Shown one piece after another: positions 46,216-56,240 of a stretch of 64,000 nucleotides of DNA. Origin of the DNA: Cryptomeria japonica (lineage: Eukaryota; Streptophyta; Pinopsida; Cupressales; Cupressaceae); the NCBI RefSeq assembly GCF_030272615.1, contig NC_081410.1, positions 503,182,942-503,246,941 of the forward strand, read 5' to 3'. The notes under the pieces were generated by a model, which worked only from the letters and a program-made list of their open reading frames with translations, made no database searches and was not told where the DNA came from. The stretch's first letter is position 1, and every line of letters starts with the position of its first letter. The position numbers and the translations under genes were made by a program.

Positions 46216-46959
46216 TCATTGGTCTTGTATCTTCAATTTTCCTTTGGCAGCATCTAACAATTCATTAGTATCCACATAACTATGTGAGTGGGCCTCTCTA
46301 TTGACTAGGACTTGCTGCTGAGGGGAATCCTTTAGAGTAGCACAAAATTGAAATGGATTAGGATCTCCTGGAATTGTTATCTCAATTCCATTGTAAGGAT
46401 ATTTTAAACATTGATGATAGGTGGATGGAACTGCTTTCATTGCATGGATCCATGGACGGCCAAGAATCATATTGTAAGGGAGATCAAGGTCTAAGACCTG
46501 CAAGAAAGTGTTTTCTGTCACTAGACCAACTCTAATAGGTAATGTAATTATCCCTTTAGATGGGTGCTCAGCATCATCATATGCTTTGATTGTTATTCTT
46601 CTAGAAGCATCAATGTCATTTTCTATATAACCAAGGCCAATGACCACTCTCAAGGTACAAATATTAAGACCCACTCCGCCATCTATCAAGACTCGTCAAA
46701 TTTTGCAATTATGGATAAAGACTTTAAGGTGTAAAGGATCATTATGAGGGAGCTTATCAGGTGAGATATCATTATCAGAAAATGCGACATTTTGGGAAAT
46801 AGCTAGATGTCCAATTCGGGCTTGAAACTGGTCAACATCAATGTTTGTCAGGATAGTGGACTCAATTAAAGCTTTATCTAGGACTGCACGATGCATGGGG
46901 GACATTTTCAACAACTCAAGGATTGATATTTGTGCAGGTGTCTTTCCTAGATGATCCAA
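46216..46959 (-). pseudogene. Tat-A aspartic protease
   Basis: The active site reads LIDGGVGLNIC, where DGG takes the place of the usual D-S/T-G; the closing motif is MILGRPWIHAMKAVPSTYHQ. Upstream lies the TISILELLKMSPMHRAVLD-like end of gag (LLxxSPxHRxxL), a common gag-protease joint in this lineage. A TGA at 46696, from CGA, lies five codons before the active site. The protease would process the polyprotein. Confidence 0.88.
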
Positions 46960-47028
46960 GAGATTATACTGACTTGTAGGAGTTGGTTTGGGAGGAGTTG
47001 CAGGAGCTTCTTTCAGGACTATTTTGGA

Positions 47029-49245
47029 TCAATGAGTGGTGACTGTGCAAGAAGGATCTTGTCCCTTTATTCTTAGGGTGGAAACATACTCATTTGATGC
47101 TCGAAAACAATTGATGACATTGTTATAACTAGTATTGGCATAATTTGTTGTTTGGGTAGAGTTTGAAGAAGATGCTTTACCCTTGTCATGATCAAGCAAA
47201 GGAGTTTTGAAAATGGTATGATCAATGTTAGAGGTCATGTTGGGTGGATCTACCTCAATTACTCCTTGCTCTAACAAGTCTTGAATCATATGTTTCAATT
47301 GAAAACATGACATGGTTTTATGTCCTTTTGACCGATGGTACTCATAGTATGCATTATCATTCCACCAATGCGGTTTTACCACTCGTTCTGCCTTGATATC
47401 TGGTAGCTTAATAAATTTTGTTTGTATTAATTGTTTCATTACTGACTCAATAGGCTCTCCTAATGGCATAAATTGTTGAGGAGGCCCATCCCTCGATCGG
47501 AAAGGTTTGCGTTGCTGGTTTTGTTGCTGGCCTTGTTGTTGATTATATTGTTGAGTGTATTGTTGAGTATGCTATTGGTATTGCAGCTATTGAGTAACAT
47601 TGTTCATTGGTGTTTGATTTTGTTCCATAGTTGACATATTAGGAACACTCAATTTCTTGATTGTGAATGGGGGTTGATTTGCATTCACCGCTCTTGCATC
47701 AACAACTCCATCATTAGTGACATTCTTGTTTTTATACCAAAATCTATTTCTATCCCCTGAATTGTTTGTGTTGTCACTATCTTTGTTAAGCTTAATGATT
47801 CCCTTGGCTATAAGAGCAGTATCAATGTTCATCCCTTTCTTAATGAGTTTCTCTATAGTACTAGGACTTTTCAATTTTAGTTCATACATCATTTCTGGGA
47901 CCAAATTTTGGATAAATAGATTCACTTGTTGTTCTTCAGGTATATCTAGGGAAGAACAACTATACAAGCTTCGCCATCATTGCAAGAAAGTCACTAATGG
48001 TTCACCTTTCTTTTGCTTGGTGTTGCATAAATCTGACATGGTCACGTCACTGTCGATGTTGAATGCGAAGTGAGATATAAACTTTTGAGCCAATTCAGAC
48101 CAAGTCTTTATATTTCCTGGCAGATGTGAATACCAATCCACGGCTTGTCTCGTGAGACTTCATGCAAATAAGCACATTAAATATGTTTCCTCATAACTCA
48201 CTTTAGTACATGCCATGAAAAATGCTCGAATGTGATCTTTTGGATTGCCATTCCCTTTATATTTCTCAAAATTAGGTGCTTCAAAATGCTTAGGGAATGG
48301 AGGCATGTATAAGCTCTTGTCAAATGGATTAGGACATAAATCCTGATCCGTATACAACTTCTTTGTTCCTTTAGTTTCTAATGCATCAACTTGTCGTTGC
48401 AACTTGTCAAGCTATTGCGCAATTGTAGTAGATTTTGGAGGTCCATCATTAATACCAATGGGTACTATTTGTCGATACATCATGTTTCTGATCGGTTGTT
48501 GATGCTCTGAAATGGCCATTTTTGGTGTCTCCGGCATATAATGTTCTTGGTACATCTCTTGTTGTTGTGGTTGTGCTATGCCTTGATATTGACCTTGTTG
48601 TTGTGCTTCTTGTAGCCTAGGTTGATATTGCAATTGAGGGTGTTGTTGATATTGGATAGGCACCAATTACGGTTGTGAAGTATGATAGCTTGTTTGTCTT
48701 GGCACATATTGAGGCACATGTTGTTGTTGATGCTAACGAATCAGAATTTGCTGACTTTGTGCCAATTGTTGTCGCGGTGTAAATCCCATCATTTGCAAAA
48801 AACTTTGTTTGGGTGGTTTTTGTTGTTTCTCCTTAAGATGGGGTATGGCACTTGCATTAACTTGTTGTGTTGTTTGTCCAATCCATTGTGATGGTTGCAA
48901 GTTTGCATCAACTTGTAATGGGGCAGAAGGCGCTGCAATTTGTTGTCGAATGCGATATTGTTGTTGTTGTACGTTGCTTGTTTGCACATTCGATTGTACC
49001 TTTTGTGTATTACTCAATTGTTGCAACAATTATTGTTGGTGCAAACCACTATCCGTAGCTCTTTGTGTCACCATTATCGAAGGATCTATCACAATAGTGT
49101 TTGGCAAATATATTGAGCTTAATGGGACATAAGAACTTTGTTGCATCGTGGAATTATTTTGGACATTGGTGATATCAGGCATTCCAGTCGTGAAGCTTTC
49201 TTGCATCTTAGATTTTGATCCAATTTTATGCATGTAAGGAACCAC
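47029..49245 (-). pseudogene. Tat-A gag
   Basis: The reading frame is the same as that of the whole protease-pol part. The middle has the gag core (PFPKHFEAPNFEKYKGNGNP, HIRAFFMACTKV, LTRQAVDWYSHLPG, WSELAQKFISHF). The C-terminal part has YHRSKGHKTMSC, a Tat-type CCHC box whose first Cys is Tyr. The N-terminal part is very rich in Gln (polyQ stretches). Eight or so stops divide it: TAG and TGA, and one TAA at 49030. Confidence 0.88.
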
Positions 49246-50015
49246 TTCTTGTTGAGGGATTAGTTGTCAATATTTGTGTGGTCTTCATTTGATCTTGTGT
49301 TACAGGTGTTGTGTTGAATAATAGATTATTTATTGTCTCAAATGGTGACTTTTGAGGAATAGTCACTGTCAATGCCTTTGAAGCACGTTTACTCATCAAG
49401 GTAGATTGAGTTTCTTGTTGTGTATTTTCTTCATTTGGATGCGGAGAGAAACTTAACAACTCACTGCCTTGTTGTTTTTGAACATTGAATTTCTCACTTG
49501 AGGAGGTCACATTACTCATCATGTTAAGATATTTTTGTGGGAACATCTTAAAGACCTTGTTCAAGAATTTATCCATCTTTTTTTGTCAACTTTCGATCTT
49601 GAAGGAACATATCAACATCATCAGAAGCATCAGAATCTGATGAAGAATCTAGTTGGACATTTGGATTCGTTTCTTGTTGAATGCCTTGATCTGAACCAAA
49701 TCCTTGTGAAAGAGTTTATTCCTCATGTAATGTTTGAATTTCATGTTGCAGGTTTGGTTGATTCCAATCGAAAGGTGCATTTCCTCTTGGTGTTGGTGGA
49801 ACACTCCCATGTCCTAGTTTCATAGGTACAAACACTAGTTCATATAATGGAGGTGGTCCAAGTTGAATCATTCCATATGGTGGTAGTGATGTGTTTGATA
49901 AACCTTCAATTTGTACTATTTGACTAGTTTGAAATTGTGAATTTGATATGTTGTCAATGGGTTGATACATTGGTTCGCCCATCTTCTTAGATTTTGACCT
50001 TATTTCAATAGGCAT
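49226..50015 (-). pseudogene. Tat-A gag N-terminal region, frameshifted
   Basis: Two open stretches (50015-49716 and 49576-49226) lie in the other two minus frames and lead toward the main gag frame. They are Ser/Pro/Gln-rich with no domain. ATG at 50015 is the first reasonable start after the leader. A few indels must have occurred here, unlike in the rest of the polyprotein. Alternatively the true start is the ATG at 49245, and this part is leader. Confidence 0.5.
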
Positions 50016-52045
50016 GTCACTTATGCAAATGCAATATTTTTGGAAATTTTCAATGACAATATATGATATGCAACTAAATGCAAACTAAATAAATGAGAAT
50101 GCAGTCTATGGCAAGAATGCAACCTATGTTTTTGGTTGTTTTTCAAGATTTTGACAAGCTTTTTGGAATGCAAATCTAAAAGAGACCCTTAGGAAATTGA
50201 AATGATGTCTAGACCTCAAAGGACAAAATGACAATGTCTCCCCTATATGCTTGGATACTAAGCTAGGTTTGACCAAATGACAATAATGACAAAAAGAGAA
50301 AAGGTTTGATAAGGTCTAGACTTCCTAACAATGACTTAGGGTTTATCAAAGATTTGGACTACTCAAGTATGACAAAACCTAGTTTTTGGCACTATATGCA
50401 AAGGGACAATTACTATGCAAATGACCCTAATATGATATGATAATGACCTAAGCTTAATGAAGGGACCTAGGGTATGCAAATGCAAATGTATGGCAATGTC
50501 AACCTAAGTTTGAATTATGAAATGGTATTAATCTAATGCAAGAGGACACATGCAAAATGGATGACCCTTATTGATATGCAAAGGAGTATGACCTAGGTGA
50601 AACTTAACCTTGGTAATTGACAATGAACTTTGCAAAATGCAAACCTAGGATGAACCTAAATCTAAGTGACATGAATGTTGAGACAAGATTTTGAACAATG
50701 TTTGACAACCATGTTTGAAGGTGTTTTGAACATTGTTGAATGAATGTACTCTTGTGTTTAACCTTGTTTTGAATCAATTTATCTTCTTTTTGAAATGAGA
50801 CACAATTCAACTTTTGACAAACAAAGAAGACAAGATATTTCAACTTAGACTCAAGACAATCATGCTCATTCACACATTTCTTATGGTAGGCAAGGACATT
50901 AGGTACTTATGAGGTAGACTCGTTATGGGATTCAAGGAGAATACATAGATGCTTGACCCCACCGGCTCCCCTCCATGGCACTCACTTCTCAGGATAGCCA
51001 AGCATCAGTCCCCATGGCATTCTCCCCATGGCAAACTTAGTATCTCTTCCAAGTATCCGAACTTGTCCTTCTCAAGCAACTAGAAGGATTTTTGGCCTCT
51101 AAATACAAGGTGTTTAGTAAGGATTTCTGTTAAGCATTACTCCTTGGTGTCACGCAAGCGTGATTGAGACATTAAGCCCACCAAGATACCAAACAAATGT
51201 AGTTGTGCAAGCATGATTTAGACCATGAGGTCCTACTTAGATGTTGATATGAGAAAGAGTTTAAGGGTCATCACTTCCCAAGTAACTGCAATTCCCACGC
51301 AACCCTTTCTTCAAAGCTTTCGCTCATCAGGTATTTATTTATAGTGAGTTAGAATGCCAAGGTATTCTAGCCATACTCACTTTGGGTTGTTCCCTTCTCA
51401 CAATTGTCACTTGCTTGCAAAAGAAAATGGTCAGGAAGGCAGGCCCTCTAAAGGTGACACACAATCAAAAACATAAGCATGGTATCGAAGATCTGGATTT
51501 CTGATCACCGTAAGAAGGATGAGAGCATACTCTCCTACTCCAATGTCAAACTCAATAATCAAAACAAACATACATTCATTCCATCCTATTTAGGAATCAT
51601 ACTAGGTGCCTAAATATTAATTACAAACAAAAAGTTTAGTTGTAGTCCAAGGCAACCTGCAAAACCCAAGTCAGAAGTTTGATATGTTTAGTCTTTGACT
51701 ATCGAACCTGCATAAAACATGTTAGTAGTTTCATTTGTTGTCTTAACCATGCGTAATGCCAAGGTGCTACACAAAGAATCAGTACCAAAAACCAAAAAGC
51801 AGAAACAGAATGCAAAACAAAACAATTTGCAAGTAAAAACACTGCTTTTTTTACTTCTGTTTCTGGACTTACACAAGTGCAAAATGCTTGACACAAGTGC
51901 ATATTGTCTCACACAGGCACAAATTGTCCTTGACACAGGCGCAAATTGTCTCACACAGGCACAGAAGTTCCCAGAAAACCCTGCATTACCCTGTTTCTTG
52001 GGTTTTTAACCTGCAAATCAACTCAAAAGAATGATTAGGGGGTTA
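50016..52045 (-). other. Tat-A 5' leader
   Basis: A 2 kb non-coding leader between the primer binding site and gag. It contains the five-copy motif cluster at 51871-51971. No ORF with any similarity is seen. Confidence 0.6.
51871..51971. repeat. Five-copy ACACARGYRCA motif cluster, gag side of Tat-A
   Basis: Direct copies start at 51871 (ACACAAGTGCA), 51891 (ACACAAGTGCA), 51911 (ACACAGGCACA), 51933 (ACACAGGCGCA) and 51953 (ACACAGGCACA), each followed by a stretch like AATTGTCTC or AATTGTCCTTG. The period is 20-22 bp, about two helix turns. The motif equals the one at 37953-38040 before the PMD ORF. Confidence 0.88.
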
Positions 52046-52064
52046 GTTCACATCGGATTCACCA
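52046..52064 (-). promoter_or_regulatory. Tat-A candidate primer binding site
   Basis: On the minus strand TGGTGAATCCGATGTGAAC starts five bases after the 5' LTR end. It begins with TGG, as needed to pair with a tRNA 3' end. I cannot name the tRNA with confidence. Confidence 0.65.
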
Positions 52065-52069
52065 ATTAA

Positions 52070-53592
52070 TGTAGCTAGGACATGTGTAAATCATCAAAGC
52101 AAGTAGTATTAGTAATCTAGCTCAATCACGAAAGCTCAAATGCAATGATCAATCCTAAACAAACTCAATAAAGACACGAAAACAAGACATTCAAGATTGA
52201 AAACTAAGCAAACCAAATGCAGACTTGAATGTCTCCTTCATGTGACTCCATTGTCCTTCTTTTTCCTTCAAATAGATTTGTTTGTGGATCTCACCTACTA
52301 GTGCATAAGCATGATATGAAAGCAAGTAGACAAGATTGTAGTGCAAGAATACTCAAAGCGTGATTGATTCGACCAGGTAGGGATCTCGATTAAAGAAAAT
52401 CATCCAATTTATAGACAAATTGGAGAAAAGATCAAATTAGCATGAAGAGATTCGAATGGAAATTGCAAATCAAGAATGTCAATTATGACAAATTATGACA
52501 AATTTGCACTTTCTATGCAAGATTGATTGATTGATAATTCATGACAAAATTATGACAAATTTTATGTCAAAATTGATTGATTGTCAATTATGACAAATTA
52601 TGACAAATTGAAATGTCATTCCCATGAAATTAGGAGGAAAATAGGAGAGAATTGAAAAATAGATGAAATAGAAATTAGGAAATTAGGAATTAGAAATTGA
52701 GGTAAATCAATTAATAATTTGTCATTTATTAATTAATTCACAAAAAGAGGAATAATTAGTTAGCCAATTAAATAAACATTTAATTGTGACACGAAGACTT
52801 AGGATAAATAAATAATTTATTCATCCTAGAGGGGGAAATGACAAACAGGGTTAAATAAATAAAATCATGAAACCCTAAAAGATGAATTAGAAATGCAAGG
52901 ACGACAATTAGGTCCTGACAAAAGATAATTGATGTAGGGTCGATTTAATCATGATTCTGACTTGATAAATGACCAATGCTGATAAGTGATTTGATTGATA
53001 AATGCACCAATTGATGAGGAACAATGACTAATTGATCCAAATTGACATAATTGAGAAAGACAATGATCGATGACAAACCAATCGTAAAATGACAAACTTG
53101 ACAAGAAGACAAGGATCGATGACAAAATAGATTGCAAAACGACAAGATTGAAAATGTCAACGATCGATCACAAGACAACAAGATTGATGACAAATTGATC
53201 AAAAGACAAGGATTGATGACAAATCGATCGCAAGATAATAAGATTGAAAACAACAACGATCGATGACAAATTGATAGCATGATGACAAGATTGATAAGAG
53301 GACAAAACCCTAATTAGGATTGACGATGTCCAAAATGATGACAAATGAATACGCACATTGATGCGATAGGATAAGATTGACCAAAATCATGACAAATATT
53401 GTTATCGACAAGACCAAATTCGAAAGCGAGAAAAATGAGGAATGCAGAAGAAGGACTCGATGCTCGCAAATGATAAAGACCAAGTGTGAATCATAGGAGA
53501 AATGTTAATGCGATGCAAAAATCCTAAAATAAGGCAATGCGCAAATGTTAAAGTATGATTCCGCAAGCATTGACCATTTTTAGATGTCTACA
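52070..53592 (-). repeat. Tat-A right (5') LTR
   Basis: 1,523 bp, partner of 35895-37408. The TATA box, TATAAATT on the minus strand, lies at 52406-52413, so the transcript would start near 52,380 and run left. It contains the same short-repeat field as the left copy, with a 12-base loss near 53,163 between two GATCGAT copies. Confidence 0.95.
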
Positions 53593-53867
53593 ATTAGATA
53601 TTTAATTGATTGAAGGAATAATTAAATATTAGATATTTAATTAATTGAAGGAATAATTAAATATTAGATATTTAATTAATTGATTAAAAGAAAAGTATAA
53701 ATGAATGAATTAATAAAATATTTGAATTAAATTAATTAATAGAAAGACATGAAATGAATTAAATAAATTAATCTTTTCAAATTAACTATTCAATAAAAGA
53801 ATAAATATTAAATAAATATAAAATATTTATTTAATCGCTCATAGCCATTTTTATGTGTATACATTTT
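53593..53867 (-). repeat. Tat-B 3' LTR, right part, starting with target site ATTAG
   Basis: ATTAG at 53593-53597 duplicates 35890-35894. The following units, AGATATTTAATTGATTGAAG and so on with a 35 bp period, continue the repeat cut at 35894. The segment ends GTATACA at 53867, directly before a polypurine tract, so it is the U3 start of the Tat-B LTR. Confidence 0.8.
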
Positions 53868-53883
53868 GCCCCTCTATGAAATT
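53868..53883 (-). promoter_or_regulatory. Tat-B polypurine tract
   Basis: The minus strand reads CATAGAGGGGCAAAA right before the LTR start (TGTATAC). It is nearly identical to the Tat-A tract at 37409. Confidence 0.82.
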
Positions 53884-54372
53884 ATGTCGAGACAACATTG
53901 TTTCAAATATTAAATCAAGTCTCGATTGTGCGCCTGATGGAGATAAAAATCCTAATTGTGTGCCCCCTCGAGAGATTGATCGTGAGTTTATTAAAAAATT
54001 TGGATAAGCGATTGATCTCACGATAATTGAAAAGGTCCTTTAATTAAATTCATTTATGAAAAATAAATAAAATTGCCCCTTTTAAAAGCATTAATGACCC
54101 TTCCAAATGTTAAATATAAAATTAACCAAAGTTAATTTTAATCTCATTTGCATCCTTGTCAGCTTGTGAAGAGAATTGTCTTTGGTGAGGTGAAAAAATG
54201 GTGATTTCATTCGAGAACCATCAATTTGAGCGTGTTCGACGATATCATCGACCTCCTGACTATGGTTATCCGGTATGTACCTTTTCCTGAGCTTTTTTTG
54301 CAACCTGTCGTACGATTTTCCTTGCTTTTCGGCGCATGTGAGGTTATTTTGAATTTTTTCAATTTTTGGCTT

Positions 54373-54655
54373 TATGATTTAACGCTTTTGCATTGGATGT
54401 TAATGCTTTTGATAGTTTTAGCACATTTTTTTGTTTGGTTCATGCCTTTATGATATATGTTAGCGCTTTTGTTATGTCAGCGCTTATGCTTTGAGTGTTT
54501 GTGCATATGTTAAAAAGGGTAGTGCATATGACTGTTTCACACTTGTGTTCCAAGGGTTAGCACTTTTATGAAAAAGATTCATGCATATGTGTGTTTCAGC
54601 ACCTATGTTCAAAAGAATAGAACTTTTGTTAAAAAGATTAGTGCTTTTGTTTCAG
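54373..54655 (+). repeat. Diverged 20 bp motif array before the Tat-B PMD ORF
   Basis: Ten or more imperfect units of about 20 bp follow the form TTAGCGCTTWTGTTAAAAAG or TAGTGCATATGTT. The core GYRCWTWTGT resembles the inverted Tat-A motif TGCGCTTGTGT. It lies between the 3' LTR and the PMD ORF, exactly where Tat-A has its cluster. Confidence 0.65.
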
Positions 54656-55060
54656 ATGAATTTGTTTGATGTTGTTCATGTTAAAATTCATTTTGATGAT
54701 GTGATTGATAGGTATTCGATTGATGTCTTGATTGATAGAGATTTAATTATGTTGCTTGATAGGATAATTCATTGATTAATTGATTTGATTTGATTCATAA
54801 ATTGATAGAATAGCTCTAAGAAATCGATGCAGTTTCTGATGAAGAGAATAGTAGAGTTTGATTGAACTCACTGATTGATAGAAAACCATGATTGATAGGT
54901 TTAGATTGATTTGATAGCCTAATTTGCTTCATTTTGAAAAGATGTACCAATTGTTGATGTGATAGATTAGTGATCTCTTTGGTTTTATAGATAGATGATT
55001 GATGATTGATAGAGGTCAAATTCTCTTGTGAAACAAGAGAAACTCAATGTTCTCTAGTGT

Positions 55061-56240
55061 CAGGAGAAATTCCCGGCTATGTGCCACTTATTGTTAGAGC
55101 TTACACAGGATGAGATTAGACACATAGATGCCTGCAGATTACGCCATTTGTTATATATGCCTGATATTACCCATAATAGGGGATTGTTGACTACCTTAGT
55201 AGAGAGATGGCATAGTGAGAATAACACTTCCTACCTGCCCACTGGTGAGATTAGTGTGACACTCGAGGATGTCTACAGGATTCTCCACATCATTGTGACT
55301 CATGAGTTAGTCCAATATGGTTTTTCAGGATCGTGGAGGGACAAAGGCTTGCAGAGCTGTATTTGGTGATGAGAGCATTTCCAGAGGAGAGATCCGATGG
55401 GAGGATAAGATTATGTATTATGAGACTCTCCCAGTGATTCTTGCAAGTTTGATTGGTAGATTCATCTATCCAGACAAGAGATCTTGAGGTTTTGTTATCG
55501 TTTGGGGTGAGATTATTTAGAGCATGATGTAGCATCAGACTCAATATGCGTGGGGTCTTTGTATGCTTGCTCATTTGTATCACGATCTTCATCAAGTTGT
55601 TTTCGATGAGAGTGCTACTCTGTCTACAAGATACACACTTTTACAGATTTGGTGCTAGGAGCACATTGCTATTACATGGCCTATCCATCATAGAGTTCAT
55701 GGTGAGAGGTAGTTGTATGTCTATTTATATGCAGGTATCCTTACTTAGCATAAACTGGGTAAGATGGAGTATTGGTGTTGGATTATAGATTCATTGGATA
55801 GTATTATTCGGAGACCTTATATTGACTATGAATGATGGATGGATGATGCATGGACATTACCATATATTATGCAGAGTAGATATCTCATTGGTCGTACTCC
55901 ATACATTATTGAGAAGCAGTTGATTAGTCACTTTTTGAGACAGTTTACTATCATTCAGCACATGCGTACTAGTGTCATGATGGTACAAGGATAGGAAAGA
56001 TTGGGGACCATCTTTTTCTTTTGAGATAGCATGTGCAGATTTTTTGGCTACTCCTATGGTGGCTTATGATTTGAGATTACACATTGTAGATCCCGGGGTG
56101 ACTACAAATTATGCTCAGTACATGCTTGCACACCTGATTCCTCGGATTACTGATCCAGTAGACCCTCCTCCCAGCTCAGGAGATGAGGAGGATGGTTTAG
56201 ATGATCCCATCATTAGGATACGGAGACAAAGATGAGAACT
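55061..56240 (+). pseudogene. PMD protein ORF of Tat-B, N-terminal and central part
   Basis: PMD motifs: NRGLLTTLVERWHSENNTSYL, PTGEISVTLEDVYRILHII, IVWGEIIQSMM-like with TAG stops, HQTQYAWGLCMLAHLYHDLHQ, IWC-stop-EHIAITWP. A frameshift lies near 55,320 and others later. As in Tat-A, the frame follows CAG|GAGAA and ends in an acidic stretch (SSGDEEDGLDD). It is on the strand opposite to pol and shares gene order with Tat-A, so this ORF was present in their common ancestor. Confidence 0.78.

Larger units (their letters stand above)
35895..53592 (-). mobile_element. Tat-A: full-length Ty3/gypsy Tat-type element with antisense PMD ORF
   Basis: It is 17.7 kb, with two LTRs of about 1.5 kb, TGTAGC/TCTACA ends, target duplication ATTAG on both sides, a primer binding site inside the right LTR and a polypurine tract inside the left LTR. 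The minus strand encodes gag, protease, G-patch, RT, RNase H, a second RNase H and integrase. The plus strand, between integrase and the 3' LTR, encodes a plant mobile domain protein. RT before integrase and the second RNase H place it in the gypsy Tat lineage, where Ogre-like members also carry extra ORFs. Confidence 0.95.

Noticed and set aside
48809-49132. Cys-rich plus-strand frame of 107 codons
   Set aside because: It is the reverse of a Gln-rich gag segment; CAA/TTG repeats produce Cys/Leu-rich shadows.
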